64,000 bases of DNA, from the NCBI RefSeq assembly GCF_042453785.1, contig NC_091664.1:2902501-2966500 (forward strand). Direction: 5' to 3'. The translations under genes and the position numbers were made by a program. The DNA is from Malus domestica (taxonomy: Eukaryota; Streptophyta; Magnoliopsida; Rosales; Rosaceae). The notes under the pieces were generated by a model that was given only the letters and a program-made list of their open reading frames with translations, was not told the DNA's origin and searched no databases. Shown piece by piece: positions 21,830 through 32,901 of the stretch (positions are counted from its first letter, which is position 1; the number at the start of each line of letters is the position of its first letter).

Positions 21830-22740
21830 ATGCTGGGGTTTCGCAATATCTGCAGAAAAACAAATATATAGCTGCAAAAAATATTCATGGTGAACCAGAA
21901 TGAAGTCCTTTTTCCATAAGTTGATTGATATCCTTTCTCTCCTCCTCTCATGTTTGCACTCTAAATTTCTATTTAACGCACTATTTTCTGGGACCTTTTC
22001 TGGTAGAAATACATTTTGTTATACCTTATCTTGGACATTTTGTTTTCTTGAAATGTTACATTAAGAACAGTTTCGGAGTAAAATAAACTTCTAGGTTATG
22101 CTTGATACGGACTTATTTTGGGATCGATCATAGGTTTATTTTTTGTTAAATAATGAGTTGCAATGCATTCCTCGAACAATCAACAAGCTTCCTCTCATTT
22201 CTACCTATTTCCATAGCAGGCAGTAGGTACGCCGGCCCTTGCTTAGAGGTGTCTTTTTCTAACTGCCTGTTTCCGGAGAAAACTCGCAAATTTTTCTCAA
22301 GCCCAGCACTGTATAATGAGGTGTTGCCGGCCCTTTAATCCCATAATTCAGCTATGCAATCACTCCAAGGAGTACTTGTACGTGTAAATTGTCCTCAATA
22401 AGATGATAAAAATGTTGATCATCTTGAGTACAAGTTACTAGATACCGTTGAGCAGGAGAAAAATTAGATGAGTGCAAACTATACGCTGATGAGGAACCAG
22501 TATCGGAACTTTCAGTTCAACATTGCCATTTATCTTCTTGAAATATAGTAGTCGTACAAATTAAGAAAACACGAATGGCTCTAGTCCCTCCATGCAGCTT
22601 CCATATCATAGTTCCCACAGATGAGCATTCAACTTACTACCATACCAACTTCACACCTTAGAAGCTGAACTGAAACACAAGCAAAAACGAGACAAACGTA
22701 AGCACAAGAAGCAGTTGATGTACCGAGGAAGACGGATTTT
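21830..22740 (+). pseudogene. Decayed duplicate of the unknown gene at 18426-19718
   Basis: An exon 1 equivalent at about 21830-21920 retains GGGGTTTCGCAATATCTGCA and a CCATAAG donor region. An exon 2 equivalent at about 22195-22740 aligns block by block: TTTCTAACTGCC..TTTCC.GAGAA, AATTGTCCTCAATAAGATGAT, then AAACTATACGCTGATGAGGA. It has many frameshifts and in-frame stops (for example TAA inside the AATTGTCCTCAATAA block). Even the leader (CAAATGGTTCTTGGGT near 21670) is recognisable. It has introns and flanks, so it arose by segmental or tandem duplication, not retroposition. Confidence 0.85.
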
Positions 22741-23347
22741 CTAGCTGTATCCTGTAGCTAGGTTGTATCTGTAGATTAGCGTAACAAGTCGAAATACAAT
22801 AAACCGTACATTTTAGTTTTGATTGATGTTACACTCAACATATCATCTTTGGCGTATTTAGTTATCCTTTATGATGATGCTTTAGCTGATTTAACAATCT
22901 CACAGTTGGGTAGAGGAAGCGAAATGACAAATTTACTATCTTTGATTCACTGGAGAAATACTACGCTTTAGCTGATTTCCTCACAAATCATGCTCACACC
23001 TGAACTCTATCATCGCTGAACCTCACCTTCTTCGACTCGAACTAGGATTCTGACCCTAGACTTATTACGCGGCTGATTCATATCTCATCCAAAAACCAAT
23101 CATGATCCTTAAAAAAATTAATTCAAATCTCATCCAAAGACCAATCCTGATCCTTAAACAATCATACTCCGTCTAGAACTTTCAGATAATTTCCAATAAC
23201 ACTTCAGATAATACTATGATTATTAAAACCATAATAATATCTAGAAAATTAATTACAAATCATTTCTTCTTTTGAACTAACAGCTCCAAACATGTGTCCC
23301 AATAATGCAAAATCAGGTATAAACACATTGACATGAAAAATTTAAAA
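22741..23347. other. Intergenic, no feature seen
   Basis: AT-rich DNA. A short duplicated phrase (ATTCAAATCTCATCCAAAGACC with a near copy about 45 bp away, near 23080-23150) is the only structure noticed. Confidence 0.4.
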
Positions 23348-23740
23348 TCATGTAATTAAAGATTCAATACAACTACAGAAATTGACAATATACAAAAAAT
23401 CTTGATTTGCCTTCTGATCATGAGTGATGACCCAGCACATGCATGCATGCAGTTTGGTGATTTCATTTCTTTCATTAATATGTTGGTTATAAGGTATAAC
23501 ATAACCAGTTTCCACCAACTCCATTCGTTTAACAGTTAGGAGGTAGCTAGCAGCTTGTTTTCTAAGAAATAACCGGGTTTGACTTGGCCCTCCACCATTT
23601 TCCGTGTGCTTGTAATTTACTCTTGGGGGTCTCGTCGTCTTAAGCAATTTCTCAGTATTATTTACTTCTGCCATGTTTAGGTACTTCACCAGGTATATAT
23701 ATATGGGAACAATGATACGCGAATAATAATATTGATACAT
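23348..23740 (-). CDS. Hypothetical small protein, doubtful
   Basis: A 130-codon minus-strand frame. The likeliest start is Met23 (23674, MAEVNNTEKLLKTTRPPRV), which leaves a 107-residue basic protein. The N-terminal part (NGGGPSQTRLFLRKQAASYL) has coding-like composition, while the last 45 residues look random. I do not recognise a family and no neighbouring exon was found, so it may be chance or a fragment. Confidence 0.25.
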   Translation of the reverse strand: MYQYYYSRIIVPIYIYLVKYLNMAEVNNTEKLLKTTRPPRVNYKHTENGGGPSQTRLFLRKQAASYLLTVKRMELVETGYVIPYNQHINERNEITKLHACMCWVITHDQKANQDFLYIVNFCSCIESLIT

Positions 23741-23759
23741 AGTTGTACATATATGAGAT

Positions 23760-24546
23760 AAACAACCGCTCCTTGGGTATATGAAACCTGGTTTGCATAC
23801 CTAATTTCATCAGTGCGCATGAAATCCACTTACTCTTTCATTTCTTGTGCTAGTAAACGCATCATATATATGTCAGGGAAGGAAATGATACGCGTGTGAA
23901 CATAATTTGGATAGGAGATTCATATGACACATAATATAGTACAGCTGAAGTACAATTAACCTAAATCTTGGCTAGTCAGGAGGATTAATTCAGAGTACTC
24001 CTGGTTTGGATCATTCTGCTGGTTCTTTTTGGTGGGGGTGAATGATGTTATGAACGATAAACAGTACTTTCGATTTGGATGTAGACCTAAGCTTAGCCAA
24101 GTTAGAATTCCTCTCATCGTAGTTCAGATGAATTTAATTAATATGAATATTGCTCGTTTTGTCTGAGTTTTTTAAAAAGATAAATAGTTTTGGAACAAAA
24201 ACCGATCAACCTCAATCAGTTTACCCAAATAAACATGTCTGCATCTGCTGCATTTACTTTTTATTTCTCTACAGATGAACAATGTTTATGATACACAGTG
24301 GCCTTGATCAAGGCGATCAAACGTACTATATATGGAACAATCTACCCCAACAAAGATATTCTTAAATTTGAAAATATATCTCGCTCGATCGCATTTAGAG
24401 CATTTCCCTCATGTTAAATTGACATGGCTAGATCCCAAATTCCACAGAAAATTAATTGAAATTCGCATAACATTACAATTAACATACCCTTAATTACAAT
24501 TTAATTACATAAAATTAAACACGTAGCATGATACACTATATATCAT
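23760..24546. other. Intergenic, no feature seen
   Basis: AT-rich DNA with several TATA-rich stretches. It would include the 3' UTR of the minus-strand gene that ends at 24547. No coding or repeat structure is supported. Confidence 0.4.
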
Positions 24547-25044
24547 TTAGGTATATGCCACACGTCTCCTTTTTCGATTATTTACAACATTGACAAGATT
24601 AAGAGGCTTGGTCAACTTGTACAGCTCCGCCATCGATCGACATCTCTTCATCTTCCTCCTTGACCCCAAACTTATATCTAATTCACCATCATCTTCTTCT
24701 TCTTCTTGTTCGACCTCATCATCTCCAAATATTGTTCTATATTTCGAGGAACATACCTGACCATCACGATCACGGTCACCGTCACCGTCACCGCCACGAG
24801 CAGCAGCTAGACCACTTTTGACATCGCTTTCTTCTTTGCCGCCGGTAACGTTGTTGTCTGACGTTGACAATGATCCGCTGAGTTGTATAAGTTGCTCCGC
24901 CGCGTCTTTTTCAAGCTCCGAGAAATAACCGCTTCCGCTTCCTCTTCCTCTTCCGTTTCCGATCGGGTACTCCTCCTCCTCCTTAACGATATTCTTCTTT
25001 CTCTTCATGCTTCCATTTTCTTCCGGAGCTGATTTCTTCGCCAT
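24547..25044 (-). CDS. Small acidic/basic nuclear-type protein of unknown function
   Basis: Single-exon frame. I choose Met11 of the longer ORF (25044, MAKKSAPEENGSMKRKKN) as the start, because the first ten residues lie in leader-like AT-rich DNA. The protein has about 165 residues. It begins with a basic KRKKN stretch, then FSELEKDAAEQLIQLSGS, a Gly/Asp-Arg repeat, a long Glu/Asp run (EQEEEEDDGE) and a basic C-terminal motif (RRKMKRCRSMAELYKLTKPL) ending in RKRRR. The 'AAEQL..LS' block plus the 'RRK..R.(S)..LY..TKPL' end resembles uncharacterised plant proteins I have seen, but I cannot give a function. Two basic clusters suggest nuclear localisation. Confidence 0.7.
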   Translation of the reverse strand: MAKKSAPEENGSMKRKKNIVKEEEEYPIGNGRGRGSGSGYFSELEKDAAEQLIQLSGSLSTSDNNVTGGKEESDVKSGLAAARGGDGDGDRDRDGQVCSSKYRTIFGDDEVEQEEEEDDGELDISLGSRRKMKRCRSMAELYKLTKPLNLVNVVNNRKRRRVAYT

Positions 25045-25120
25045 GTATATATGTTGATATAACTTAGCTGACAATCAAACGACGGTATATAATATCTCCA
25101 GGAATTACCTTAGTTTTGCT

Positions 25121-25126
25121 TTTATA
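25121..25126 (-). promoter_or_regulatory. TATA box of the minus-strand gene
   Basis: On the minus strand the sequence reads TTGTATAAAAGC, centred about 80 bp before the chosen ATG at 25044. This spacing fits a start site about 30 bp downstream and a leader of roughly 45 bp. It supports 24547-25044 as a transcribed gene. Confidence 0.6.
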
Positions 25127-25139
25127 CAAGGCCATATAG

Positions 25140-25783
25140 TCGGTTTGCCATTTAAAATATAATTTATTTTATTTTATTTTTTATTTTTATTTTCATTTAC
25201 TCGGCTCTCCTATTGGGCCCCTATTGACTCTTAGGCCCAAGGCTTGGTTTTCTTTGAGGAAGAACGAAATACCTATAACCTACAAAAAAAAGTTCGTCGT
25301 ACGACCGTAAACGAGGCAGTCAAACCGAAAAATATGACATTGTTTAAGTTTGGTTCACTTTCAAGCTCATGTTAGACTTGACTTTGGTTCTTCAATTGAC
25401 TTGCTTTTTATACAGAGTCGAGCTCAAGTGAGCTTAACAGCTTGAACGTCGATGCTGAGCTGAAGCTGTATCGAGTTATCAAATGCAACAAACATAAGAC
25501 TAGCAACCAAATAACACAGAAAACCTTTCTTTTCTCTCTAGTAACTTCTCTCCATAACCATATGCTTCGTCAAGAACGCAGGTAACTTCCCTGGTTCCAG
25601 GGTTTTTCCCCTCAAACCATGAACTCGGCTAATAAACCAAGCCTCTCTCTCATATTTGGTCGAGAGTCTTGTCCTTCCTAGCTTTTGATCTAGGCTGGAT
25701 CTTCGTTTCCATATTCAAGATATTTCTCTGCCCCAAGATTTCTAAAAATTTCTAAACACGGCCATCCTTCATGAACATGTAAT
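25140..25783. other. Intergenic, no feature seen
   Basis: Mixed-composition DNA upstream of the minus-strand gene. I see no coding sequence or repeat structure. Confidence 0.4.
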
Positions 25784-26442
25784 TAGGGTTGGAAAAAATT
25801 TCTGAAAATTCCTGAATGAAACCAAAAAAATCCCGATCCCAAACCTAAAAAGTCCTAAATTGAAATTCCTGAAATTCTGGGACATCATAACGAACTGGTC
25901 CCTAACCATTCGGTACGGGATTTGGTATAACTTGTTCAATTGTTCGGGATTCCTATACCGAACCGCAAATACATATAAATATTTTTTAATATAGTTGTAA
26001 TTAATTTCAACCCTTGGTTCTTAAAAATGTGTCTGTGTGATTCTTTTTTGCACAGTTGAGGTTTATGAAATACAATTTATGATCGCATGCTTTCTCTAAT
26101 TCTTCAGAATGTGTCCTTGAAAGCATGTTGTGATCGCATGCTATGTGTTAGTAAGTTTCAGAGTTGAGGTTTATGAAATGAGAATGTCTCTCTGAACTTT
26201 GCACCTTATGATTAGCTTCCATGGGATTCTTTAAAATGTGTCCTTGAAAACGTGTGATTCTTCAAAATCTCAAGTTTCAGCACAAAAGTTCAAAAGCCCA
26301 AAACTCAACATTTTGTCCTGATCCATCTTGAAATACTAAAATTTTGGTATGGGATTGGTCTTTAGATTCCCGTCCCTAAAATGATCGGTTCGGGATTCAG
26401 AATACCATTTTTGGTACATGATCCCCTATTGAACCATCCCTA
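25784..26442. mobile_element. Non-autonomous hAT element
   Basis: The ends are TAGGGTTGG and, inverted, TAGGGATGG. Subterminal regions are filled with TACCGAA / TTCGGTACGG / ATCCCTATACC blocks, as in the hAT elements at 8841 and 27934. There is no transposase. The interior contains a twice-repeated phrase around GTTGAGGTTTATGAAAT (26055 and 26165). No 8-bp target duplication is visible, and the right end lies only 2 bp from the next element. Confidence 0.75.
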
Positions 26443-26444
26443 AC

Positions 26445-27625
26445 CACTACAACAAACTATTATATTCATGTTCTTCAAAATATATTTTTCCAAGCAAAAG
26501 CTATTATAATTCTTATTTAAACACTTGTAGTCAACAATTTAAAACATAAATATAAAGATATTTGAACCTTCTTCTTTTGTTAATTTTTCTTTTATCTAAA
26601 ACTAAACTACATATTAATAGAACTCTCTCTGTCAACCAAAAGAGAGTGAAAGACTATTTGACAAAACAAAATTTTGTTATTTTTTGTTTAAGCGCCTCAC
26701 CTACCAGTGATTTTAACATTTCTAATTAAAAAAATAAAAAATATACACTAAATATACATATTAACATCAATAAATCGTAAATCCGCTTCCATATACAATA
26801 TAAAGATTTCCTTAATGCTCACGGAAAATATTTCGAAAAAAAAATTGCATTTTTTACAAAAAAAAAAAAAAACATGAATTAACACTCACGATTTTCAGTC
26901 GGTTTTGCAAATTCATACATAAGTCACCGTTCAATCTATTTATTTTCACCTTCGCCTCACTGTGAAGTTTTGAAAATTAAGGTGAGACTTGCCGTTGAGA
27001 TTCTTGAGTGTAGAACCTCATCTGATAATGTTCTGGGCCTCGCTACTATATTTTTCATTTATTTTTTTAGTTTTTGGCTTAAATATTCTACTAAATATAC
27101 ATTTGTCGCTCAATAACCCGTAACACTACTTCCAAATTCCTTAAAAAGTTTAACTTAATGCTCAGGAAAAATATTCAAAAGTAAAATATTTGCATTTTGA
27201 AAGAAAAAACATGGGTGTTAGGTGGATGCACACAAAACGAGGCAAACTCAGTTCACGCAAAACGAGGTGAACCATGACACACAAAATAAGGCGGGCTCCA
27301 CTCAATAAATCAGGGCAGGCTTCTGGCATGCAAAATGAGGCAAGCTCCACACATGGAAAACGAGGTGGGATACATTACACAAATCAAGGCTAACCCTGCA
27401 CACGAAAAACAAGGCTGGCTCCGTATACACAAAAAGAGGTAGGCTTCTGGCATGCAAAACATTGTAGACACCTCACATGCAGAACGAGGTGAAACCAGGT
27501 ACACAAGACAAGACGGGCTCGGCGTATGCAGCAAGGCGAACTCTTGGGTGCTCAAAAAACGAGTCAAGCTCCATGCACGCAAAAATATATTTTGAAGAAT
27601 ATGAATATGATAATTTGTTGTAGTG
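26445..27625. mobile_element. Non-autonomous CACTA (En/Spm) element
   Basis: Starts CACTACAACAAA and ends TTTGTTGTAGTG. The inverted repeats extend about 40 bp (ATATTCATGTTCTTC.. against GAAGAATATGAATAT) with few mismatches. CACTA termini define the superfamily. The length is 1,181 bp with no transposase. The right third is a diverged minisatellite (27200-27590), consistent with the subterminal repeat arrays of CACTA elements. The 3-bp flanks (AAC and ATT) do not match. Confidence 0.85.
27200..27590. repeat. Diverged minisatellite inside the CACTA element
   Basis: About fifteen degenerate copies of a roughly 24-27 bp unit on the theme 'CACGCAAAACGAGGCGGGCTC'. Examples are near 27226, 27254, 27283, 27330, 27358, 27410, 27440, 27480 and 27510. 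The GAGG core is the most constant part. Confidence 0.75.
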
Positions 27626-27933
27626 ATTAGAGAAATAAAAGAAAAATGTGCAAAAATGATTCAAATTCTTGCAGGTGCCAGAAAGTCACACGTGCCGTTC
27701 TGGCACCCATAAGAATTTATGATTTTTGTTAATTTTTCTTTTATTTCTCTTTTTCTTGGTCAATAATCTTTTATTTCTCTTACCATGTAATTGACTCGAA
27801 GCAAAACGTTCAATCATCGCTCAATAATCGTTTTCAGAAAAATATTTGTGAACAGTGTTAAATAAATTACATAGACTGTTGTTGGAACGAATCCTTCAAG
27901 ACAAGATAGGCATAACTTGATAATAGTTACTAC

Positions 27934-28357
27934 TAGGGTTGGGCATTTAAAAAAAAATGACATAACCGTCCGAACCGCACCGATGGGTTGGTTTGGTTTG
28001 ATTTTTTTTTTATTTTTAAATTTTTGGTTGTTAAACCGAACAGCACCGATCTTAATCGGTTTGGCAAGCAGTTTTCAAAATTCTTTGGATGCGGTAAACT
28101 GAACCGACCCGCATATACTTATATTTTTTCATAACCATAATTAATATTGGTGTTACGTTCTGTAGCTGTTATATATTTTCGTCTTCACACAGACCGAAAA
28201 CCGATCCAAACCAACCCGCCATTGTCGGTTAACCAATCTTATCGGTTTTAGACCCAGCTTGGTTGGTTTTGGTTTGCAATTTTGGCCCAACTGATTAGGT
28301 CGGTTTGGTTTCGGTTTTGGCCCAAAACTGACCCAAACCAACTCGCTCCCACCTCTA
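27934..28357. mobile_element. hAT MITE with perfect 8-bp TSD
   Basis: A 424-bp element whose ends read TAGGGTTGGGCA and, inverted, TAGAGGTGGGAG. It is flanked by the same 8 bases, GTTACTAC (27926-27933 and 28358-28365), the hAT target-site length. The interior is rich in AACCGA/TCGGTT repeats and has no coding capacity. Confidence 0.9.
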
Positions 28358-28365
28358 GTTACTAC

Positions 28366-28990
28366 GGAGCTTTTCTTCGGATTTCACTACGAAAAATTAT
28401 TCACACAAGGAAATTTGAAACATCATTACCATGTAAAGGCTTCCGCAAGGTCAAATAATCTCCCTCCTCATGAGAAAAAACATGATTATAACTCTTCCTA
28501 CGTCCCTTCTTGCATCCTCTTGAGTGGCACGTCCTTAATAATTTCTCCCCTGCAAAAACCAACCACCAAGAGCTATGTAAAATTTCCCACAAAAATTCTC
28601 TATTTTCCCATCTCATATCAAATCGTAAGAATACTCCACAAGTTAAAGATTCATCTAGTTACTAAACGGAGGATATCTTACTAGGTCAAACCTTATCTGT
28701 CACATGGGAGCATAGATACTTTGTTCACCTTGCAAGTTCCTCTGCTCCCCTTGTGAGAACCCCTGATTAGTTCATTAGTCTCAACTTAGGCTTTATCACC
28801 CCTTAAGTCTATTTAATGCTGGCCCATATTGAGTGAGGGTCGTCATGTGAAACGGTCCATTAAAGTTAGTAAAATGAAGCAAGAAACGATGACGTAGAAC
28901 CAAGAAAAAATGAGTTTCGGCATGGGTTTTCTTCCTTGCGGGAAAGCTTCTGTAACTTCACGCCTCCTTCATGGATGCATCATGCACCAG
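28366..28990. other. Intergenic, no feature seen
   Basis: No recognisable gene or repeat. It ends exactly where the 2,247-bp duplicated unit begins. Confidence 0.4.
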
Positions 28991-30041
28991 AATTTGGACG
29001 ACAAGGAACTATTTATCTTTTAGAATGTTGAGTTCCTTGTTGGTGGGGTATGCATTCTATTCTGTGTACCCTGTCTTTTTGGTTCAAATGGAAGCTCTCT
29101 TTTGATTCTTTTGTCAAGTTTTTGAACAGATTTGGACTATAATTTAGCAATCAGCGTTCTTATGTCTTCTTTTGAACTTGACCTATATAGCTATAGTCTC
29201 TTTTTGGTTCAAAGCGACTTTTCTTCCTTAATGGAGACCTTGATTTGCCTAGATTTATACTGGTATGTTTGGGTATTGATGAGTATATTTTATATTATAT
29301 ATTTAACCATATTCTTAATATATTTTGATTAATATTTTTTGAGAATTTTTATACTTCGAATTGTATTTTTCAAAATAGGACTTTCAACTTCCTCTGGAGC
29401 AAAATATGGTCAAATTGATGAATTTTGGGGTAATTCCAGTTGAAGGACATTCATGAGTCAGTTAGCTTGATCGTGTCAAAATATCAGATTTTTCCACCAA
29501 GCGGTGATTTTCTGGTGATAGATTAAAGGAGTGATGTGCAGTGTTAGAATAGTGACGTTTTGGGCTTCAATTGCGTTTTTGAAGCCCAAGATGACCTTGG
29601 ATGGGTATGTGGCCTTCTGGAGATGTGTTCAAAACGTCCCGATCTTCAAAACAAGCTATCATGGGTTGCATTTGGAGGGTATTTGAGACTAAAATGTGGC
29701 TAGACAAGTACTTGACAGATTCTCCTAGTTTAATTAGGACTTTAATTTCTAAGATATTTTATTATTTTTCTTAGTTTCCTAGTTGGAATAAAGGACCTGG
29801 TTTTTAGGGTTTGTGCGATGACATAGCAGCATATATTGCGTTGTCGTTCTCAGTTTTAGAGGACACTCTCTTTTATGAACTTTGGAGACAGAGAGAATTG
29901 CTAGCGTTTTCAAGGGCTTTCAAATTTTCTAATTCAAGGTGTTTTCAATCTTTTTCTTCATAATAATATTTTCTATGATTTTAATTATGAATATGCATAA
30001 CTAATATGTTTTGCTAGGGTGAAACCTTAAGCCTTAGCATT
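28991..30041. mobile_element. Older LTR-type sequence split by the gypsy insertion (left part)
   Basis: AT-rich, leader-like DNA (TAATTAGGACTTTAATTTC, TAGTTTCCTAGTTGGAATAA, TAGGGTTTG) lies immediately left of the first gypsy LTR. The DNA right of the last LTR (40262-41015) has the features of the 3' end of a plant LTR (GAGGAACGACCTTGCATGAG-like, then TACTATAATATCCTTG and TTCTTGCAAGTATTTTATG). The two parts are probably one older LTR or retroelement into which the gypsy element inserted. No coding sequence is present. Confidence 0.5.
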
Positions 30042-30554
30042 TGTTTGTACCATACTTGACCAATCCCGAAACTACTGAGCACCGGTCAACGTTATACTGT
30101 CAATGACCCAAAAGAGTTTCCCTTCAACCAGGAGGTCAATCACAGCGCGACACGTGTCGACATCAGAAGCCAATCATAGCACGACATGTGTCAACATCAG
30201 AAGCCAATCACAACACGACACGTGTCAATGTCAGAATGAAACTAAAAACTCTCTTCTATAAATAGAGATCATTCTCTCATAATATTTCCTAATGTCATTT
30301 GTACTAAATCATACACTAATATTCATTAAATGAAAGCTTGAACCTATGTACTTGTGTAAACCCTTCACAATTAATGAGAACTCCTCTACTCCGTGGACGT
30401 AGCCAATCTGGGTGAACCACGTACATCTTGTGTTTGCTTCCCTGTCTCTATCAATTTGGATACTTATCCACACTAGTGACCAGAGCAATCTAGCGAAGGT
30501 CACAAACTTAACATTCTGTTGTACCAAAGTCCTCGCTGATTTTGTGCATCAACA
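30042..30554 (+). mobile_element. Ty3/gypsy LTR, copy 1
   Basis: A 513-bp LTR starting TGTTTGTACC and ending GTGCATCAACA. U3 holds three copies of a ~34-bp module with CACGTGTC (G-box/ABRE-like) plus CCAATCA. A TATA box (CTATAAATAG) lies near 30256. The LTR is followed by TTTGGCGCCGTTTGTGGGA, the primer-binding region form used by Tat/Athila-type gypsy elements. Confidence 0.9.
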
Positions 30555-30654
30555 TTTGGCGCCGTTTGTGGGAAAGTGTCAGATGGTGCCAAAGTCCTAT
30601 TATAGGGTTTTAACCTACCATACCTAAGATGTCTTACGCCCGCAGAGGCGGAAA

Positions 30655-31237
30655 CTGTCATCCGAGAAATACATGAAGGAGTCTGCGGAGATCATGCTGG
30701 ATCTCGATCCTAGCACACAAAGCTTTTCGCCAAGGATATTACTGGCCAACACTCCACCAAGATGCTATCAGAATATCTCGCTCATGTGATAAGTGTCAAC
30801 GCTATGCAACTATTCATCACCCCTTCTCGAGCCGCTCACTCCTATGATCAGCCCTTGACTCTTCGCCCAATGGGGACTTGATTTGATCGGCCCAATGCCT
30901 ACAGGGAAGGGCAAAGTTCGTTATGCAATCGTTGCAGTTGACTACTTCACAAAGTGGGCTGAAATAGAACCCTTGGCAACCAATACTAAGGCAAAAATAG
31001 AAGACTTTGTATGGAAGAACATCATTTGCAGATTCGGCATTCCCAATGCGATAGTCACTGACAACGGGCGACAGTTCGACAACAATAAGTTCAGGATGTT
31101 CTGCTCTAAGTTCAACATCATCTTATGTTTTGTCTCTCCAGCTCATCCCCAGTCTAATGGACAAGTTGAAGCTATCAACAAAATAATCAAGCGAACTTTG
31201 AAAACCAGCTTGGACAAGGCTAAAGGTTGTTGGCCAA
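30655..31237 (+). pseudogene. Gypsy integrase, truncated by the duplication junction
   Basis: Translation resumes soon after the leader with the integrase zinc finger (H..H and CDKCQRY), then the DDE core: D in VAVDYFTKW, D in VTDNGRQF, E in NGQVEAINK. Gag, protease, RT and RNase H are absent. The ORF ends where it is fused to the next repeat unit at 31238. In-frame stops (for example after DHPW-equivalent positions near 30880) show it is not functional. Confidence 0.85.
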
Positions 31238-32288
31238 AATTTGGACGACAAGGAACTATTTATCTTTTAGAATGTTGAGTTCCTTGTTGGTGGGGTATGC
31301 ATTCTATTCTGTGTACCCTGTCTTTTTGGTTCAAATGGAAGCTCTCATTTGATTCTTTTGTCAAGTTTTTGAACAGATTTGGACTATAATTTAGCAATCA
31401 GCGTTCTTATGTCTTCTTTTGAACTTGACCTATATAACTATAGTCTCTTTTTGGTTCAAAGCGACTTTTCTTCCTTAATGGAGACCTTGATTTGCCTAGA
31501 TTTATACTGGTATGTTTGGGTATTGATGAGTATATTTTATATTATATATTTAACCATATTCTTAATATATTTTGATTAATATTTTTTGAGAATTTTTATA
31601 CTTTGAATTGTATTTTTCAAAATAGGACTTTCAACTTCCTCTGGAGCAAAATATGGTCAAATTGATGAATTTTGGGGTAATTCCAGTTGAAGGACATTCA
31701 TGAGTCAGTTAGCTTGATCGTGTCAAAATATCAGATTTTTCCACCAAGCGATGATTTTCTGGTGATAGATTAAAGGAGTGATGTGCAGTGTTAGAATAGT
31801 GACGTTTTGGACTTCAATTGCGTTTTTGAAGCCCAAGATGACCTTGGATGGGTTTGTGGCCCTCTGGAGATGTGTTCAAAACGTCCCGATCTTCAAAACA
31901 AGCTATCATGGCTTGGATTTGGAGGATATTTAAGACTAAAACGTGGCTAGACAAGTACTTGACAGATTCTCCTAGTTTAATTAGGACTTTATTTTCTAAG
32001 ATATTTTATTATTTTTCTTAGTTTCCTAGTTGGAATAAAGGACCTGGTTTTTAGGGTTTGTGCGATGACATAGCAGCATATATTGCGTTGTCGTTCTCAG
32101 TTTTAGAGGACACTCTCTTTTATGAACTTTGGAGATAGAGAGAATTGCTAGGGTTTTCAAGGGCTTTCAAATTTTCTACTTCAAGGTGTTTTCAATCTTT
32201 TTCTTCATAATAATATTTTCTATGATTTTAATTATGAATATGCATAACTAATATGTTTTGCTAGGGCAAAGCCTTAAGCCTTAGCATT

Positions 32289-32801
32289 TGTTTGTACCAT
32301 ACTTGACCAATCCCGAAACTACTCAGCACCGATCAACGTTATACCGTCAATGACCCAAAAGAGTTTCCCTTCAACCAGGAGGCCAATCACAGTGCGACAC
32401 ATGTCGACATCAGAAGCCAATCATAGCACGACACGTGTCAACATCAGAAGCCAATCACAACACGACACGTGTCAATGTTAGAATGAAACTAAAAACTCTC
32501 TTCTATAAATAGAGATCATTCTCTCACAATATTTCCTAATGTCATTTGTACTAAATCATACACTAATATTCATTAAATGAAAGCTTGAGCCTATGTACTT
32601 GTGTAAACCCTTCACAATTAATGAGAACTCCTCTACTCAATGGACGTAGCCAATCTGGGTGAACCACGTACATCTTGTGTTTGCTTCCCTGTCTCTATCC
32701 ATTTGGATACTTATCCACACTAGTGACCAGAGCAATCTAGCGAACGTCACAAACTTAACATTCTGTTGTACCAAACTCCTCGTTGATTTTGTGCATCAAC
32801 A
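32289..32801 (+). mobile_element. Ty3/gypsy LTR, copy 2
   Basis: The duplicate of LTR copy 1, offset exactly 2,247 bp, with roughly 3% substitutions counted by eye. It has the same termini, G-box modules, TATA box and downstream GGCGCCGTCTGTGGGA. For the intact right-hand body (to 40261) this acts as the 5' LTR. Confidence 0.9.
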
Positions 32802-32901
32802 TTTGGCGCCGTCTGTGGGAAAGTGTCAGATGGTGCCAAAGTCCTACTATAGGGTTTTAACCTACCATACCTAAGATGCCTTACGCCCGCAGAGTCGGAA
32901 A

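Noticed and set aside
29132..29332. Duplicate 66-residue ORFs at 29132 and 31379
   Set aside because: They are hydrophobic chance frames in the duplicated non-coding older-LTR DNA; identity reflects the segmental duplication, not coding constraint.
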